From Chersky-806 sp038252255 (GTDB taxonomy: Bacteria > Actinomycetota > Acidimicrobiia > IMCC26256 > JAENVU01), in the NCBI GenBank assembly GCA_038252255.1, contig JBBSAM010000001.1, positions 333,413-397,412 of the forward strand: a stretch of DNA of 64,000 nt, given 5' to 3'. The first letter of the stretch is position 1; each line of letters begins with the position of its first letter. Below, piece after piece: positions 41,108 to 49,564 of this stretch. The notes beneath the pieces are model-generated. The model made no database searches and was not told where the DNA came from. It saw only the letters and a program-made list of their open reading frames with translations. The position numbers were made by a program, and so were the translations under genes.

Positions 41108-41692
41108 GTGGAGGTCCGGAGCGCGACGACGAGCGACGTGCAGGCGGTGAGCGTCACGTTGGCCGGCGCATTCGCACAGGATCCGGTCTGGGGTTGGGCG
41201 TTTCCGGATCGCGCGCAGCTCGAGGTGTGGTGGCGGTTCTGGGTCCTGGGCGCGCTGCCCCAGGGTTGGGTACGGATGACGGCGGGTGCGGAGGCGGTCG
41301 CCGTGTGGATCCCGCCCGGTGGCTACGAGTGTGCGCCGGAGGAGGAGGCGCATATCGAGCCGCTGCTCCGCGCGCTCATCGGCGATCGGGGCCGATTGGT
41401 GCTCGAGACGCTCGAGCTCTTCGAGACCCACCACGTACAGGAAGCACCGCACTACTACCTGAGCCTGCTCGGCACCGCGCCCGAACACCGCGGTCACGGC
41501 GTCGGCATGGCCGTCCTCGCGGACGGCCTCGCCCGCATCGACGAGCAGCACGCAGCCGCGTATCTCGAGTCGAGCAACCCGGTCAACATCGGGCGCTACG
41601 AGTCCGTCGGCTTCGTGCCGCGCGGCGAGTTCGAGCTCCCGGACGGCCACACGGTCATCACGACCATGTGGCGCGCCGCCCGCCAGCAGTAG
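41108..41692 (+). CDS. GNAT-family N-acetyltransferase
   Basis: 194 residues. The acetyl-CoA motif is HYYLSLLGTAPEHRGHGVGMAVLADGLARID, with the later ESSNPVNIGRYESVGFVPRGEFELPDGHTVITTMWR, the typical end of this GNAT subgroup (often annotated as Rv-type or streptothricin-like transferases). The Trp-rich region ahead (WGWAFPDRAQLEVWWRFWVLGALPQGW) is also typical. The substrate is unknown. The start is GTG 41108, immediately upstream of the domain; it is divergent from herA. Confidence 0.87.
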   Translation: MEVRSATTSDVQAVSVTLAGAFAQDPVWGWAFPDRAQLEVWWRFWVLGALPQGWVRMTAGAEAVAVWIPPGGYECAPEEEAHIEPLLRALIGDRGRLVLETLELFETHHVQEAPHYYLSLLGTAPEHRGHGVGMAVLADGLARIDEQHAAAYLESSNPVNIGRYESVGFVPRGEFELPDGHTVITTMWRAARQQ

Positions 41693-41770
41693 ATCCCATC
41701 CACATCGGGTGTTGTCGGGCATGCCGGCGGAGGCTTGACGCGCCGACTCGAACCGAGTGGGATCGGACAC

Positions 41771-42145
41771 ATGGCAGCGATCGCCCGGCTCGGCGCAGTG
41801 TCCCTGGACAGCTCGGATCCCACGGTCCTCGCGACCTTCTACCGGGAGCTCCTCGATCTCGAGGTGATGTTCGAGACCGAGAGCTTCATCGCGCTGAAGG
41901 GCGCCGCGGTGCTCCTCACGGTGATTCGGGTCGAGGACCATCGAGCGCCCGATTGGCCGAACGCGACCGTCCCGAAGCAGATCCACCTAGAGCTCGCGGT
42001 CGACGATCTCGAGGCGGCCGAAGCCGGTGCTCTCGCGATCGGAGCAACGAAGCCCGACACCCAGCCGGCGCCCGACATGTGGCGGGTGCTCATCGACCCG
42101 GCCGGCCACCCGTTCTGCATCACCACGCTGATCCCCGACGTCTGA
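41771..42145 (+). CDS. VOC-family (glyoxalase/dioxygenase fold) protein
   Basis: 124 residues with a single vicinal-oxygen-chelate domain: ARLGAVSLDSSDPTVLATFYRELLDLEVMFETESFIALKGA, then QIHLELAVDDLEAAEAGALAIGA and DPAGHPFCITTL. Two beta-alpha-beta3 repeats are visible. The His/Glu metal ligands are only partly present (HLELAV), so catalytic activity is uncertain. ATG 41771 begins the domain; an open frame upstream lacks any homology. It is 78 bases after the GNAT gene on the same strand and converges with the DHDPR-like gene. Confidence 0.82.
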   Translation: MAAIARLGAVSLDSSDPTVLATFYRELLDLEVMFETESFIALKGAAVLLTVIRVEDHRAPDWPNATVPKQIHLELAVDDLEAAEAGALAIGATKPDTQPAPDMWRVLIDPAGHPFCITTLIPDV

Positions 42146-42195
42146 ACCGTCGGCTCGGTGGCCTGGGGGGCGAACGGGGTCCCGACCGGATCGCC

Positions 42196-42209
42196 GGAGC
42201 AGCTGCTCC
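42196..42209. promoter_or_regulatory. Perfect 14-base palindrome in a convergent gap
   Basis: GGAGCAGCTGCTCC lies in the 151-base space between the convergent VOC and DHDPR-like genes. In RNA it is a loopless dyad that would need to fold with a smaller stem, so it is more likely a protein site or chance than a terminator. I see nothing else of note in this gap. Confidence 0.3.
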
Positions 42210-42296
42210 CACAGCTTGCGACGGGCGGTGGCTCCCGCGCGAGAGGTCCCAGGCGTGCAGATGCCACTCGCCCGCGTGACGCTGCATGCGCACCGG

Positions 42297-43364
42297 TTAT
42301 GAGTGACGCAGCAGGCCGCGGCCGGTGATCAACGGCAGGTCGAGCACCGAGAGCAGGCCCGGCGCGGCCTCGCACACCGCGGGGATCGCGTTCACGAGCC
42401 GGGCCGCGGTGCCCACGAGCCCACCCGTGTTGTGGTCACCGTCGTCACCCATCATCTGCACGTCGCACGTGTAGCTCGGGTTCCCGGTGATCACGACCCG
42501 GTAGCCGCTGTAGCCGACCGGCTGCGGCCAGTCCGGCGCGAGCCGGTCGTCGAGCCGGGTGACGTGCTCGAGAATGATCTTGGGCTCCCCGCCCACGATG
42601 CCCTGCACCTCGAAGCGCATCGCCGCGGTCGTTCCCTTCTCGACCACACCGAACCCGAGGTCGATGGTCTCCTCCGCGGGCAGGCGCTCGTGCACCTCAC
42701 GCAATTCCTCGATCTCCACGCCCAGACCGGCGGCGATCGCCTTCACGGTGCCACCCCACGCGAACGAGAGCACGCCGGGAATGAGCAGCAACGGCGTGGA
42801 GTCGAGATCCTGACCGAAGCCCATGGTGTCGAACAGCACCGTCGGTTGCGCGTACGTCGCGTAGTTGACGATCTCCATGACCCGCACCGTGTCGATGTAC
42901 TCGCACTGCCCGGTGAGCACGAGCGGGAGGAGATCGTTCGCCCAACCCGGATCGATGCCCGAGGTGAAGCACGACACTGCCGCGGAATCGCACGCGTCCT
43001 CGAGTGGCTTGCGCATCGTCGGGGCGACGTGCGGCGGGTAGACGAGGGGAACGACAGAGCTGGACACGATGTTCTTGCCGGACGAGGCGATCCGCGCCAT
43101 GTCGGCGATCGCCTCAGCCGGACGGAGGTCCGCGGTCGCGGTGTAACACACGCAGTCCGCGTCGAGCGCGAGCAGCGCGTCCACATCGTTCGACGCAGCC
43201 ACACCGACCGGTTCGATGCCTGCGATCTCGCCGGCATCGTGCCCGGCCTTCTCCTCGCTGTGCACCCAGAGACCGACGAGCTCGAGCTCCGGGTGCTCGA
43301 CGATCAGCCGGAGGGCATGACGCCCGACGTTGCCGGTGCTCCACTGGATGACCTTGTACGCCAC
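42297..43364 (-). CDS. Dihydrodipicolinate-reductase-like NAD(P) dehydrogenase
   Basis: 355 residues. The Rossmann motif VIQWSTGNVGRHALRLIVEHPELELVGLWVHSEEKAG and the following CYTATADLRPAEAIADM are characteristic of a family related to dihydrodipicolinate reductase and 2,4-diaminopentanoate dehydrogenase, common in actinobacteria. The substrate site FTSGIDPGWANDLLPLVL is intact. It is likely to reduce or oxidise an amino or keto acid intermediate; its exact reaction cannot be assigned. GTG 43364 follows GAGGAG; the open frame runs some residues upstream without a site. It is divergent from the Rpf-like gene (143 bases). Confidence 0.8.
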   Translation of the reverse strand: MAYKVIQWSTGNVGRHALRLIVEHPELELVGLWVHSEEKAGHDAGEIAGIEPVGVAASNDVDALLALDADCVCYTATADLRPAEAIADMARIASSGKNIVSSSVVPLVYPPHVAPTMRKPLEDACDSAAVSCFTSGIDPGWANDLLPLVLTGQCEYIDTVRVMEIVNYATYAQPTVLFDTMGFGQDLDSTPLLLIPGVLSFAWGGTVKAIAAGLGVEIEELREVHERLPAEETIDLGFGVVEKGTTAAMRFEVQGIVGGEPKIILEHVTRLDDRLAPDWPQPVGYSGYRVVITGNPSYTCDVQMMGDDGDHNTGGLVGTAARLVNAIPAVCEAAPGLLSVLDLPLITGRGLLRHS

Positions 43365-43422
43365 GACCCCGCTCCTCGCCTCGAGTGGGCCGGAGCGTAG
43401 GCCGCACACAGAGCCCGTGCCT

Positions 43423-43455
43423 ACCGGCGAATTGGCTGGTGAGCCGGTGAATCGG
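43423..43455. promoter_or_regulatory. Two 12-base direct repeats in the divergent gap before the Rpf-like gene
   Basis: CCGGCGAATTGG (43423-43434) and CCGGTGAATCGG (43444-43455) differ at two positions and are spaced at 21 bases, two turns of the helix. They lie 53-85 bases upstream of the Rpf-like start and about 60 bases upstream of the DHDPR-like start. This geometry suits a dimeric regulator. Confidence 0.4.
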
Positions 43456-43507
43456 GCCGCCCCACGTGGATGATCCGGGGCTCGCCCGGGTACCGTGAAG
43501 GTCTCCC

Positions 43508-44518
43508 GTGACGCATCGAACGCTCGTTCCCGTCGCGCGCGCCCGGTGGTCGGTGGTGGCCCTTCTCGCCATCTGCTCCCTCGTGCTCAGCGCCCCCGCT
43601 CTCGCTGCGGCTGCCACGCGTCCGCGCGACGCGGCCGGCGACGCGCAGAGCCGGGTGGACGCCGCGCGCCGGGCCGCGAACGCATCCGCGAACCGGTACC
43701 TCGATGCGTTGGGCGTCTTCGAGCGACTGCGCGTGCAGGCCACGGGCTACGAGACCGCGATCGCAGAAGGAGAGAAGCACGCGGCGAAGCTGCGCAGCGT
43801 TGTGCAACAGCGCGCCGCGCGCGCCTATCGAGGCGCGGGTTCGAGCTTGCCATCACTGCTCACTGTTGGTGATCTCCCCGACTTGATGCGCAGCGACAAG
43901 CTCCTCGCGACGGCGAACGTCGAGGACTCCGACGCACTTTCACTCTTGCTGGCACAGCAAGACGATCTGAAGGTGAAGCGCGAAGACCTGCGCAAGCTCG
44001 AAGATCGTCAAAGTGGCGCGCTCGTCGCCTTGCAGCAGTCCAGCAAACGGGCCGACGCACAGCTCGTGGCCGCCATGCGCGACCGTCAGGACGTGCAAGC
44101 GCGCCTCGCCGCGCAAGCCGCGAGTGCGGTGACGACGATCCGGATGGTCCGCACGGCACGATCGACCTCTGCCGCGACCGGGCACGCGCCGGCCCCGCCG
44201 GCCCCGCCGGCTCCGCACGTCGCCGTCCCGCCGCCCGCCAGCGGCGGCAGCAGTGGCGGCTCGCATCACGACGACCCGTTCCTCTCCTGCGTCCGGCAGC
44301 GCGAGAGCCGCGGCAACTACAGCGTCGTCAACCCGAGTGGGCCGTACTACGGCGCGTACCAGTTCCTGGCCTCGACCTGGAACATCACCGCGAGTCATGC
44401 CGGCCGGCTCGATCTCGTGGGCGTGCTGCCGTCGAACGCGTCGCCGGCCGACCAGGACGCGATGGCCTGGAGCCTCTACCAGTGGCAAGGTTCCGGTCCG
44501 TGGGGCGGGAGCTGCTGA
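43508..44518 (+). CDS. Secreted Rpf/transglycosylase-like cell-wall enzyme with coiled coil
   Basis: 336 residues: signal peptide (WSVVALLAICSLVLSAPALAAAA), a long coiled-coil region (about 40-210) like those of peptidoglycan hydrolase regulators, a Pro/Ala/Ser linker (APAPPAPPAPHVAVPPPASGG), and a C-terminal domain (about 258-336) beginning FLSCVRQRESRGNYSVVNPSGPYYGAYQFLASTWN, which is the resuscitation-promoting-factor/lysozyme-like fold with its catalytic Glu in QRESRGNY. It would cleave peptidoglycan glycan strands outside the membrane and promote growth or wall turnover. GTG 43508 is the start. Confidence 0.87.
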   Translation: MTHRTLVPVARARWSVVALLAICSLVLSAPALAAAATRPRDAAGDAQSRVDAARRAANASANRYLDALGVFERLRVQATGYETAIAEGEKHAAKLRSVVQQRAARAYRGAGSSLPSLLTVGDLPDLMRSDKLLATANVEDSDALSLLLAQQDDLKVKREDLRKLEDRQSGALVALQQSSKRADAQLVAAMRDRQDVQARLAAQAASAVTTIRMVRTARSTSAATGHAPAPPAPPAPHVAVPPPASGGSSGGSHHDDPFLSCVRQRESRGNYSVVNPSGPYYGAYQFLASTWNITASHAGRLDLVGVLPSNASPADQDAMAWSLYQWQGSGPWGGSC

Positions 44519-44554
44519 GCCACCGTCCCGATCCGACGGGAAGGTGAGCATCGG

Positions 44555-45592
44555 GTGCGCGCACTCCGACTGACGGCATGGCAACACGCCGCCGAGGTTC
44601 GAGACGTCGCCGATCCTGAGCCCGGGCCCGGTGAGGTGCTCGTGCGGATCGGGGGTGCCGGCGCGTGCCACTCCGATCTGCACCTCATGCACGAGTTCCC
44701 ACCCGGCCTCCTGCCGTTCGATCCCCCGTTCACGCTGGGCCATGAGAACGCCGGTTGGGTCGAGTCGCTCGGGGCCGGGGTCACAGGTCTCGAGCCCGGG
44801 CAGCCGGTCGCGGTCTACGGCGCGTGGGGCTGCGGCCGGTGCGGCCGCTGCCTGCAGGGCATGGAGAACTACTGCGAGAACCGGGCGGAGTACCGGCGGG
44901 AAGGTTGCGGTCTCGGGTTCGACGGCGGCATGGCCCCGCTGCTGCTCGTTCCGAGCGCGCGCCAACTGGTCCCGCTCGACACCCTGCAGCCGGTCGATGC
45001 CGCACCGCTCACCGACGCCGCGCTCACGCCGTATCACGCGATCAAGCGCTCGCTCCCGCGGCTGGTTCCCGGTTCGACCGCGCTCGTGATCGGCGCGGGT
45101 GGTCTCGGCCACATGGCGGTCCAGCTGCTCGCCGCGATCTGCTCGACCACGGTCATCGCGTTCGACCGGTCGCCGGAAGCGCTCGAGCTCGCGCTCTCGG
45201 TCGGTGCCGATCACCGCGTGCTGGCCGGCGGCGACGCCACCGCCGAGATCCGCGCGCTCACCAAGGGCCGCGGCACGGACCTCGTGCTGGACTTCGTCGG
45301 GGTCGACGCCACCATCGCGTTGGCGGTCTCGGTCGCCCGCCCGCTCTCGGATGTCACGCTCGTCGGCATCGGGATGGGGAGCTATCCGTTCAGCTTCATC
45401 ACCGTGCCGTACGAAGTGTCGCTCGCGAGCACCTACTGGGGCTCGGTCGCCGAGCTCATCGAGGTGGTGGCGCTCGCCGAGGCGGGTCACCTCCGGGCCC
45501 ACGTCGAGCAGTTCTCGCTCGAGGACGCGCCCAAGGCGTACGAGCAGATGGCCGCCGGGACCCTGCGCGGCCGCGCCGTCATCGTCCCGTAG
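44555..45592 (+). CDS. Zinc-containing alcohol dehydrogenase
   Basis: 345 residues of the medium-chain dehydrogenase family. Catalytic zinc ligands Cys38 (AGACHSDLHLM), His63-Glu64 (TLGHENAGWVE) and the structural-zinc set CGRCGRCLQGMENYC are present, with the Rossmann motif VIGAGGLGHMAVQLLAA. It oxidises alcohols or reduces aldehydes with NAD(P). The start is GTG 44555 with GGGAAGGTG nearby. The following SDR gene is preceded by 59-base tandem repeats and the F420-type enzyme comes next, suggesting a small oxidoreductase group for one substrate class. Confidence 0.9.
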   Translation: MRALRLTAWQHAAEVRDVADPEPGPGEVLVRIGGAGACHSDLHLMHEFPPGLLPFDPPFTLGHENAGWVESLGAGVTGLEPGQPVAVYGAWGCGRCGRCLQGMENYCENRAEYRREGCGLGFDGGMAPLLLVPSARQLVPLDTLQPVDAAPLTDAALTPYHAIKRSLPRLVPGSTALVIGAGGLGHMAVQLLAAICSTTVIAFDRSPEALELALSVGADHRVLAGGDATAEIRALTKGRGTDLVLDFVGVDATIALAVSVARPLSDVTLVGIGMGSYPFSFITVPYEVSLASTYWGSVAELIEVVALAEAGHLRAHVEQFSLEDAPKAYEQMAAGTLRGRAVIVP

Positions 45593-45631
45593 TTGACGGC
45601 ACCACCACTCGTACCAGCAGACTCCGGAGGG

Positions 45632-45808
45632 AACGCCGTCGACCGCCGGACATCGAACGTCCGGCATCCGGTCGGCGGGGATCTTGGAGGAACGCCGTCG
45701 ACCGCCGAACATCTAACGTCCGGCATCCGGTCGACGGGGATCTTGGAGGAACGCCGTCGACCGCCGAACATCTAACGTCCGGCATCCGGTCGACGGAGAT
45801 CTTGGAGG
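45632..45808. repeat. Three tandem 59-base repeats in front of the SDR gene
   Basis: Units start at 45632, 45691 and 45750. Each begins AACGCCGTCGACCGCCG and ends with ATCTTGGAGG. Units 2 and 3 are nearly identical; unit 1 has several differences. CCGTCGACC and GGTCGACGG in each unit form a 9-base inverted repeat extended by GCCG/CGGC, so each transcript unit can fold. Each unit also ends in GGAGG, and that of the third unit is the ribosome site for the SDR gene four bases later. Confidence 0.9.
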
Positions 45809-45812
45809 ACAC

Positions 45813-46598
45813 GTGCTCGAGAGATTCAGGTTGGACGGGAAGGTGGCGATCGTCACGGGCGCGGGCCGCGGCATCGGGGCCGGGACCGCGTTGGCGCTCG
45901 CCGAAGCGGGCGCGGACGTCGTGCTGGCGTCCCGCACCCGCGAGCAGCTCGACGAGGTCGCCGACGCGGCTCGCAGCTTCGGCCGGCGGGCCGTGGTCGT
46001 CCCGACCGACGTGACGGACAACGAAGCGGTGGCGGCACTCGTGCCGGCCGCGATCGACGAGCTCGGTCGCGTCGACGTCGTCGTCAACAACGCGGGCGGC
46101 ACCATGCCCCGCCCGTTCATGGACACCAGCCCCGGCTACCTCGAGCGGGCCTTCCACTTCAACACCACGAGCGCGTTCGTGCTGAGCAAGGCCGCGGTCC
46201 CGCACATGATCGAGCAGGGTTCCGGTGCGATCGTGAACATCTCGTCCACGATCGGCCGGCTGCGCGACCGCGGCTTCATCGCCTACGGCACGGCGAAAGC
46301 CGCACTCACCCACATGACCCGGCTCATGTCCGCCGACCTGGCGCCGAAGATCCGGGTCAACGCGATCGCCGTCGGCTCGATCGCGACGAGTGCGCTCGAG
46401 GTCGTCCTCACCGACGACGGGATTCGCAACGAGATGGTGGAAGGGACCCCGCTCAAGCGGCTCGGAGAGGCAGACGACATCGCGCTGTGCGCGCTGTACC
46501 TCGCGTCGCCGGCCGCGAGCTTCGTGACCGGCAAGGTCTTCGAGGTGGACGGCGGCCTCGAAGAGGCGAACCTCGCGCTGAACCTGCCGGATCTGTGA
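45813..46598 (+). CDS. Short-chain dehydrogenase/reductase
   Basis: 261 residues of the classical SDR family: cofactor motif VTGAGRGIGAG (T-G-x3-G-x-G), structural NNAGG, active site Ser in IVNISSTIG, Tyr-x3-Lys in AYGTAKAALTHM, and the C-terminal FVTGKVFEVDGG. The Arg after the first strand (SRTREQ) suggests NADP. GTG 45813 follows GGAGG from the last 59-base repeat with four bases between. An F420-type oxidoreductase starts 10 bases after its stop, so they are co-transcribed. The substrate is unknown; hydroxysteroid-like or lipid substrates are common for close relatives. Confidence 0.92.
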   Translation: MLERFRLDGKVAIVTGAGRGIGAGTALALAEAGADVVLASRTREQLDEVADAARSFGRRAVVVPTDVTDNEAVAALVPAAIDELGRVDVVVNNAGGTMPRPFMDTSPGYLERAFHFNTTSAFVLSKAAVPHMIEQGSGAIVNISSTIGRLRDRGFIAYGTAKAALTHMTRLMSADLAPKIRVNAIAVGSIATSALEVVLTDDGIRNEMVEGTPLKRLGEADDIALCALYLASPAASFVTGKVFEVDGGLEEANLALNLPDL

Positions 46599-46608
46599 CC
46601 TGACCGCC

Positions 46609-47484
46609 ATGCGCTGGACCGTGGCGTTCCCGATGTTCCCCGCCGACCATCTCGTACCGATGGCGCGCCGGGCCGAGGAAGCCGGCTTCGACACCGTCAC
46701 CGTGCCGGACTCGGTGTTCTTCCCCGAGCACGTCGACGCGAGCTACCCGTACTCGGCAGACGGCTCGCGTTTCTGGACCGGGGACACCCCCTTCGTCGAC
46801 CCGTTCGTCGCGATCAGCGCGATGGCCGCCGTGACCGAGCGCATCCGGTTCCTCACCAACGTCGTGAAGCTCCCCATCCGGGACCCGCTGCTCGTGGCGA
46901 AGCAGCTCTCGTCCATGGCGGTGCTCTCGCACGATCGCGTGGGCCTCGGTGTGGGGCTCAGCTGGATCCCGCAGGAGTTCGCGTGGACGCACACCGACAT
47001 GCGGACACGTGGCAAGCGCGCGGACGAGATGATCGAGATCCTGCGGCTCGTGTGCGGTGGCGGCGGATCGCAGTGGGTCGAGTACCACGGGCGCTACTAC
47101 GACTTCGACCGGCTCATGATCGCGCCGGCCCCCGAGCGCCCGGTCCCGATCTATGTCGGCGGCTTGTCCGAGCCCGGGCTACGCCGAGCCGCGCGCCTCG
47201 GCGACGGTTGGATCTCCGTGCAGAACACCGAGGCGGAGATCACCGGCGCGATCGACGACCTGAACCGGTACCGCAAGGAGTACGGACGGTCGGAGGTGCC
47301 GTTCGAGGTCAACGCCCTCTGCCTGGACGTCTTCGACCTCGACGGGTACCGGCGGCTCGCCGACCGGGGCGTCACGGAGCTCCAGACCGTGCCCTGGTAC
47401 TTCTACGGCGGCGACCCGAACGACCTCCAGGTCCAGCTCGACTCGCTCGGCCGCTTCGCCGACGAGGTCGTCAGCCGGTTCTGA
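46609..47484 (+). CDS. LLM-class F420-dependent oxidoreductase (TIGR03619-like)
   Basis: 291 residues of the LLM family. MRWTVAFPMFPADHLVPMARRAEEAGFDTVTVPDSVFFPE, then ISAMAAVTERIRFLTNVVKLPIRDPLLVAKQLSSMAVLSHDRVGLGVGLSWIPQEF and PVPIYVGGLSEPGLRRAARLGDGW are typical for F420-dependent members of the group that often acts on aromatic or steroid-like compounds. It is the second LLM enzyme in the window. ATG 46609 starts the domain. Its last 14 bases overlap the convergent DUF3592 gene. Confidence 0.9.
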   Translation: MRWTVAFPMFPADHLVPMARRAEEAGFDTVTVPDSVFFPEHVDASYPYSADGSRFWTGDTPFVDPFVAISAMAAVTERIRFLTNVVKLPIRDPLLVAKQLSSMAVLSHDRVGLGVGLSWIPQEFAWTHTDMRTRGKRADEMIEILRLVCGGGGSQWVEYHGRYYDFDRLMIAPAPERPVPIYVGGLSEPGLRRAARLGDGWISVQNTEAEITGAIDDLNRYRKEYGRSEVPFEVNALCLDVFDLDGYRRLADRGVTELQTVPWYFYGGDPNDLQVQLDSLGRFADEVVSRF

Positions 47485-48421
47485 CGGTCCCGTCGGAGCC
47501 TTCGGGCTCTTCTTCGGGAACGGGCCCCTTCTCCTCGCCGGTCTCTCGTGCCTGCAGATCCTCGGGCGACGGGACGTAGCCGGCGGCGCGGTCGATGAGC
47601 CGGTGCGCGCTCGACAAGACGCCTTCGTGCGTCTCGTGATGACGGTGACGGGCGAGCCATGCCGTCAGCAGGCAGCCGATCGCGAACGCGACGAGAGGAA
47701 CGGTGACACCGAGCATGTCGCCGAAGACGACGGAGAACTGGTGACCGAGCCGATCGGCGACACCCGTCCAGCCGCGCAGCTTGACCGTCCCCACCGCCCA
47801 CGCCGCGATCCCCAGCGCGAGCACCACCGCGGCGAACGCGAGGGGTACGCGCAGGACGCGGAGCGGATGCGCGGAGTCTTCGAGTGCACGACGCCGGCGC
47901 CAGATCCCGAGCGCGAGGATCAGGGCGGCCAGACCCGCGCCGACCGAGGCGCCCGCGACGAGCGCACTACCCAGCGGCGAGACCTCGGCGATGCCGGCGA
48001 GATCCACGCGGGTGGGGTTGGCCGGGTCGTAGTGAATCTTCAGGCGAGTGTCGACCCACTCGGAACCGGAGGCCTCGACCAGCACCTGCGCGCGATGGAG
48101 GTGACCGTCCGCGCCCCGGTACGAGAGCCGCAGCTCGAGCCCGTCGCGCTCGCGCACCTGCTGGACCGTCGCGGTGCTGCGGACCCAGTCGCGACCGACC
48201 GCCCGGTCATGGCGCCAGTCCATCCAGGCCGAGTGGAGCCGGGCGCCGCCGCCGATGAAGAGTGGGAGGGCGACGGCGAGCAGCAGGATGCAGATCCCGC
48301 CGATCAGGACCCGCACCGGGTGCTGGAGCAGGTCCCGCCCGCGCGCGCTCAGCTTGCGGCCGAGCGCGATCAAGCGGTCACTGGCGCGGTCCAAGCGGTT
48401 TCGGCGCGGTGCGTCTTCCAT
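47471..48421 (-). CDS. DUF3592-like membrane protein
   Basis: 316 residues with about four membrane helices (about 37-58, 152-172, 190-212 and 235-258). Between the first and second is a soluble extracytoplasmic domain (RSTATVQQVRERDGLELRLSYRGADGHLHRAQVLVEASGSEWVDTRLKIHYDPANPTRVDL) of the DUF3592 type: a beta-rich domain ending in Y-D-P-x-N-P. The function of this domain is unknown. The C-terminal tail is acidic and disordered. ATG 48421 is 13 bases downstream of a perfect 18-base palindrome that may regulate it. Confidence 0.8.
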   Translation of the reverse strand: MEDAPRRNRLDRASDRLIALGRKLSARGRDLLQHPVRVLIGGICILLLAVALPLFIGGGARLHSAWMDWRHDRAVGRDWVRSTATVQQVRERDGLELRLSYRGADGHLHRAQVLVEASGSEWVDTRLKIHYDPANPTRVDLAGIAEVSPLGSALVAGASVGAGLAALILALGIWRRRRALEDSAHPLRVLRVPLAFAAVVLALGIAAWAVGTVKLRGWTGVADRLGHQFSVVFGDMLGVTVPLVAFAIGCLLTAWLARHRHHETHEGVLSSAHRLIDRAAGYVPSPEDLQARETGEEKGPVPEEEPEGSDGTVRTG

Positions 48422-48433
48422 CGGTCCCCAGGC

Positions 48434-48451
48434 TCACCCGTCGACGGGTGA
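48434..48451. promoter_or_regulatory. Perfect 18-base palindrome upstream of the DUF3592-like gene
   Basis: T-CACCCGTC-GACGGGTG-A is fully symmetric. It lies 13 bases upstream of the ATG at 48421 (minus strand), close to or over the expected ribosome site. It may be an operator or an mRNA hairpin. The same intergenic region also holds the near-palindrome at 48536-48557. Confidence 0.45.
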
Positions 48452-48535
48452 TCGGTCAGGTCGGGAGCCCTCGTCATCTCCAGCGTCGCACTACCGGGCC
48501 CGACGGTCTGCGCGGCTCGGAGAAGTGGGCCGATC

Positions 48536-48557
48536 GGAGGTGTTCGAGAACGCCTCC
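48536..48557. promoter_or_regulatory. 22-base near-palindrome upstream of the aldo/keto reductase gene
   Basis: GGAGGTGTTC-GA-GAACGCCTCC: arms of ten bases with one mismatch, ending 16 bases before the ATG at 48574. It probably is the binding site of a dimeric regulator or overlaps the promoter. Confidence 0.45.
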
Positions 48558-48573
48558 AGGGTACGGTCCGGGC

Positions 48574-49524
48574 ATGCGGTACCGGCCATTGGGCGACTCC
48601 GGGCTCCAGGTCTCGGTCGTGGGGCTCGGCGGCAACAATTTCGGGCGCCGGATCGATGAGGACGGCACCCGCGCCGTCGTCGACGCGGCCATCGAGGCCG
48701 GCATCAACCTCGTCGACACGGCCGACATCTACGGCAACAAGGGCGCCAGCGAGTCGCTCCTCGGCGAGGTGCTGAAGGGCCGCCGCGAGCAGGTGGTGCT
48801 CGCGACGAAGTTCGGCATGGACATGAACGGGGCGAATGGCCCCGATTGGGGAGCGCGCGGGTCCCGGCGTTACATCCGGCTGGCAGTCGAAGCGTCGTTG
48901 GCCCGACTCCAGACGGACTGGATCGACCTCTACCAGTACCACGCTCACGACGACACGACGCCACTCGAAGAGACGCTCGCCGCGCTCGACGAGCTCGTGC
49001 GCGAGGGCAAGGTGCGCTACATCGGGTCGTCGAACCTCGCCGCGTGGCAGGTGGCCGATTGCGACTCGTACTCGCGCCACTCCGGGACGAGCCGGTTCAT
49101 CAGCGCGCAGAACGGATATTCGCTGCTCGACCGGACTGTGGAGCGCGAGCTGGCGCCGGCTTGCGTCGCCCACGGCGTGGGCATCCTGCCCTACTTCCCG
49201 CTGGCGAACGGCTTGCTCACCGGCAAGTACCGGCGCGGCGAGGCCGCGCCCGAGGGGACGCGCATGGCGGACCGGTTGGACTCCGTTCGTGATCGCACCT
49301 TCGATCGCGTCGAGGCACTGGACGTGTACGCGCGAGAACGTGGGATCGCGTTGCTCGACGTCGCGATCGGCGGGTTGGCCGCGCAGCCCTCCGTCGCCTC
49401 GGTGATCGCCGGCGCGACCCGCCCCGAGCAGGTGAAGGCGAACGCCGCCGCCGGGACCTGGGAACCCACTGCGGCCGACCTCGCCGCGCTCGACGCGATC
49501 GCACCGCGCGGCACCCGCGGATAG
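48574..49524 (+). CDS. Aldo/keto reductase
   Basis: 316 residues, an (alpha/beta)8 NADPH-dependent reductase. The catalytic tetrad is visible: Asp48 and Tyr53 (LVDTADIYGNKGASE), Lys in VVLATKFGMD, and His in DLYQYHAHDD; cofactor-binding SVIAGATRPEQVKANA is near the C-terminus. It resembles the Tas/YajO-like subgroup that uses aldehydes or ketones. ATG 48574 starts the domain; a longer open frame upstream has no homology. A near-palindrome lies 16 bases upstream. The next gene, a PASTA pseudokinase, starts 40 bases later on the same strand. Confidence 0.92.
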   Translation: MRYRPLGDSGLQVSVVGLGGNNFGRRIDEDGTRAVVDAAIEAGINLVDTADIYGNKGASESLLGEVLKGRREQVVLATKFGMDMNGANGPDWGARGSRRYIRLAVEASLARLQTDWIDLYQYHAHDDTTPLEETLAALDELVREGKVRYIGSSNLAAWQVADCDSYSRHSGTSRFISAQNGYSLLDRTVERELAPACVAHGVGILPYFPLANGLLTGKYRRGEAAPEGTRMADRLDSVRDRTFDRVEALDVYARERGIALLDVAIGGLAAQPSVASVIAGATRPEQVKANAAAGTWEPTAADLAALDAIAPRGTRG

Positions 49525-49564
49525 AGCCGCGTTCGGCGGGTCGGGGGGAGTACCGTCGCGCCCG

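Noticed and set aside
45593..45775. A 60-codon open frame across the 59-base repeats
   Set aside because: The repeat period is 59, so the frame shifts in every unit and no protein repeat results; it has no ribosome site.
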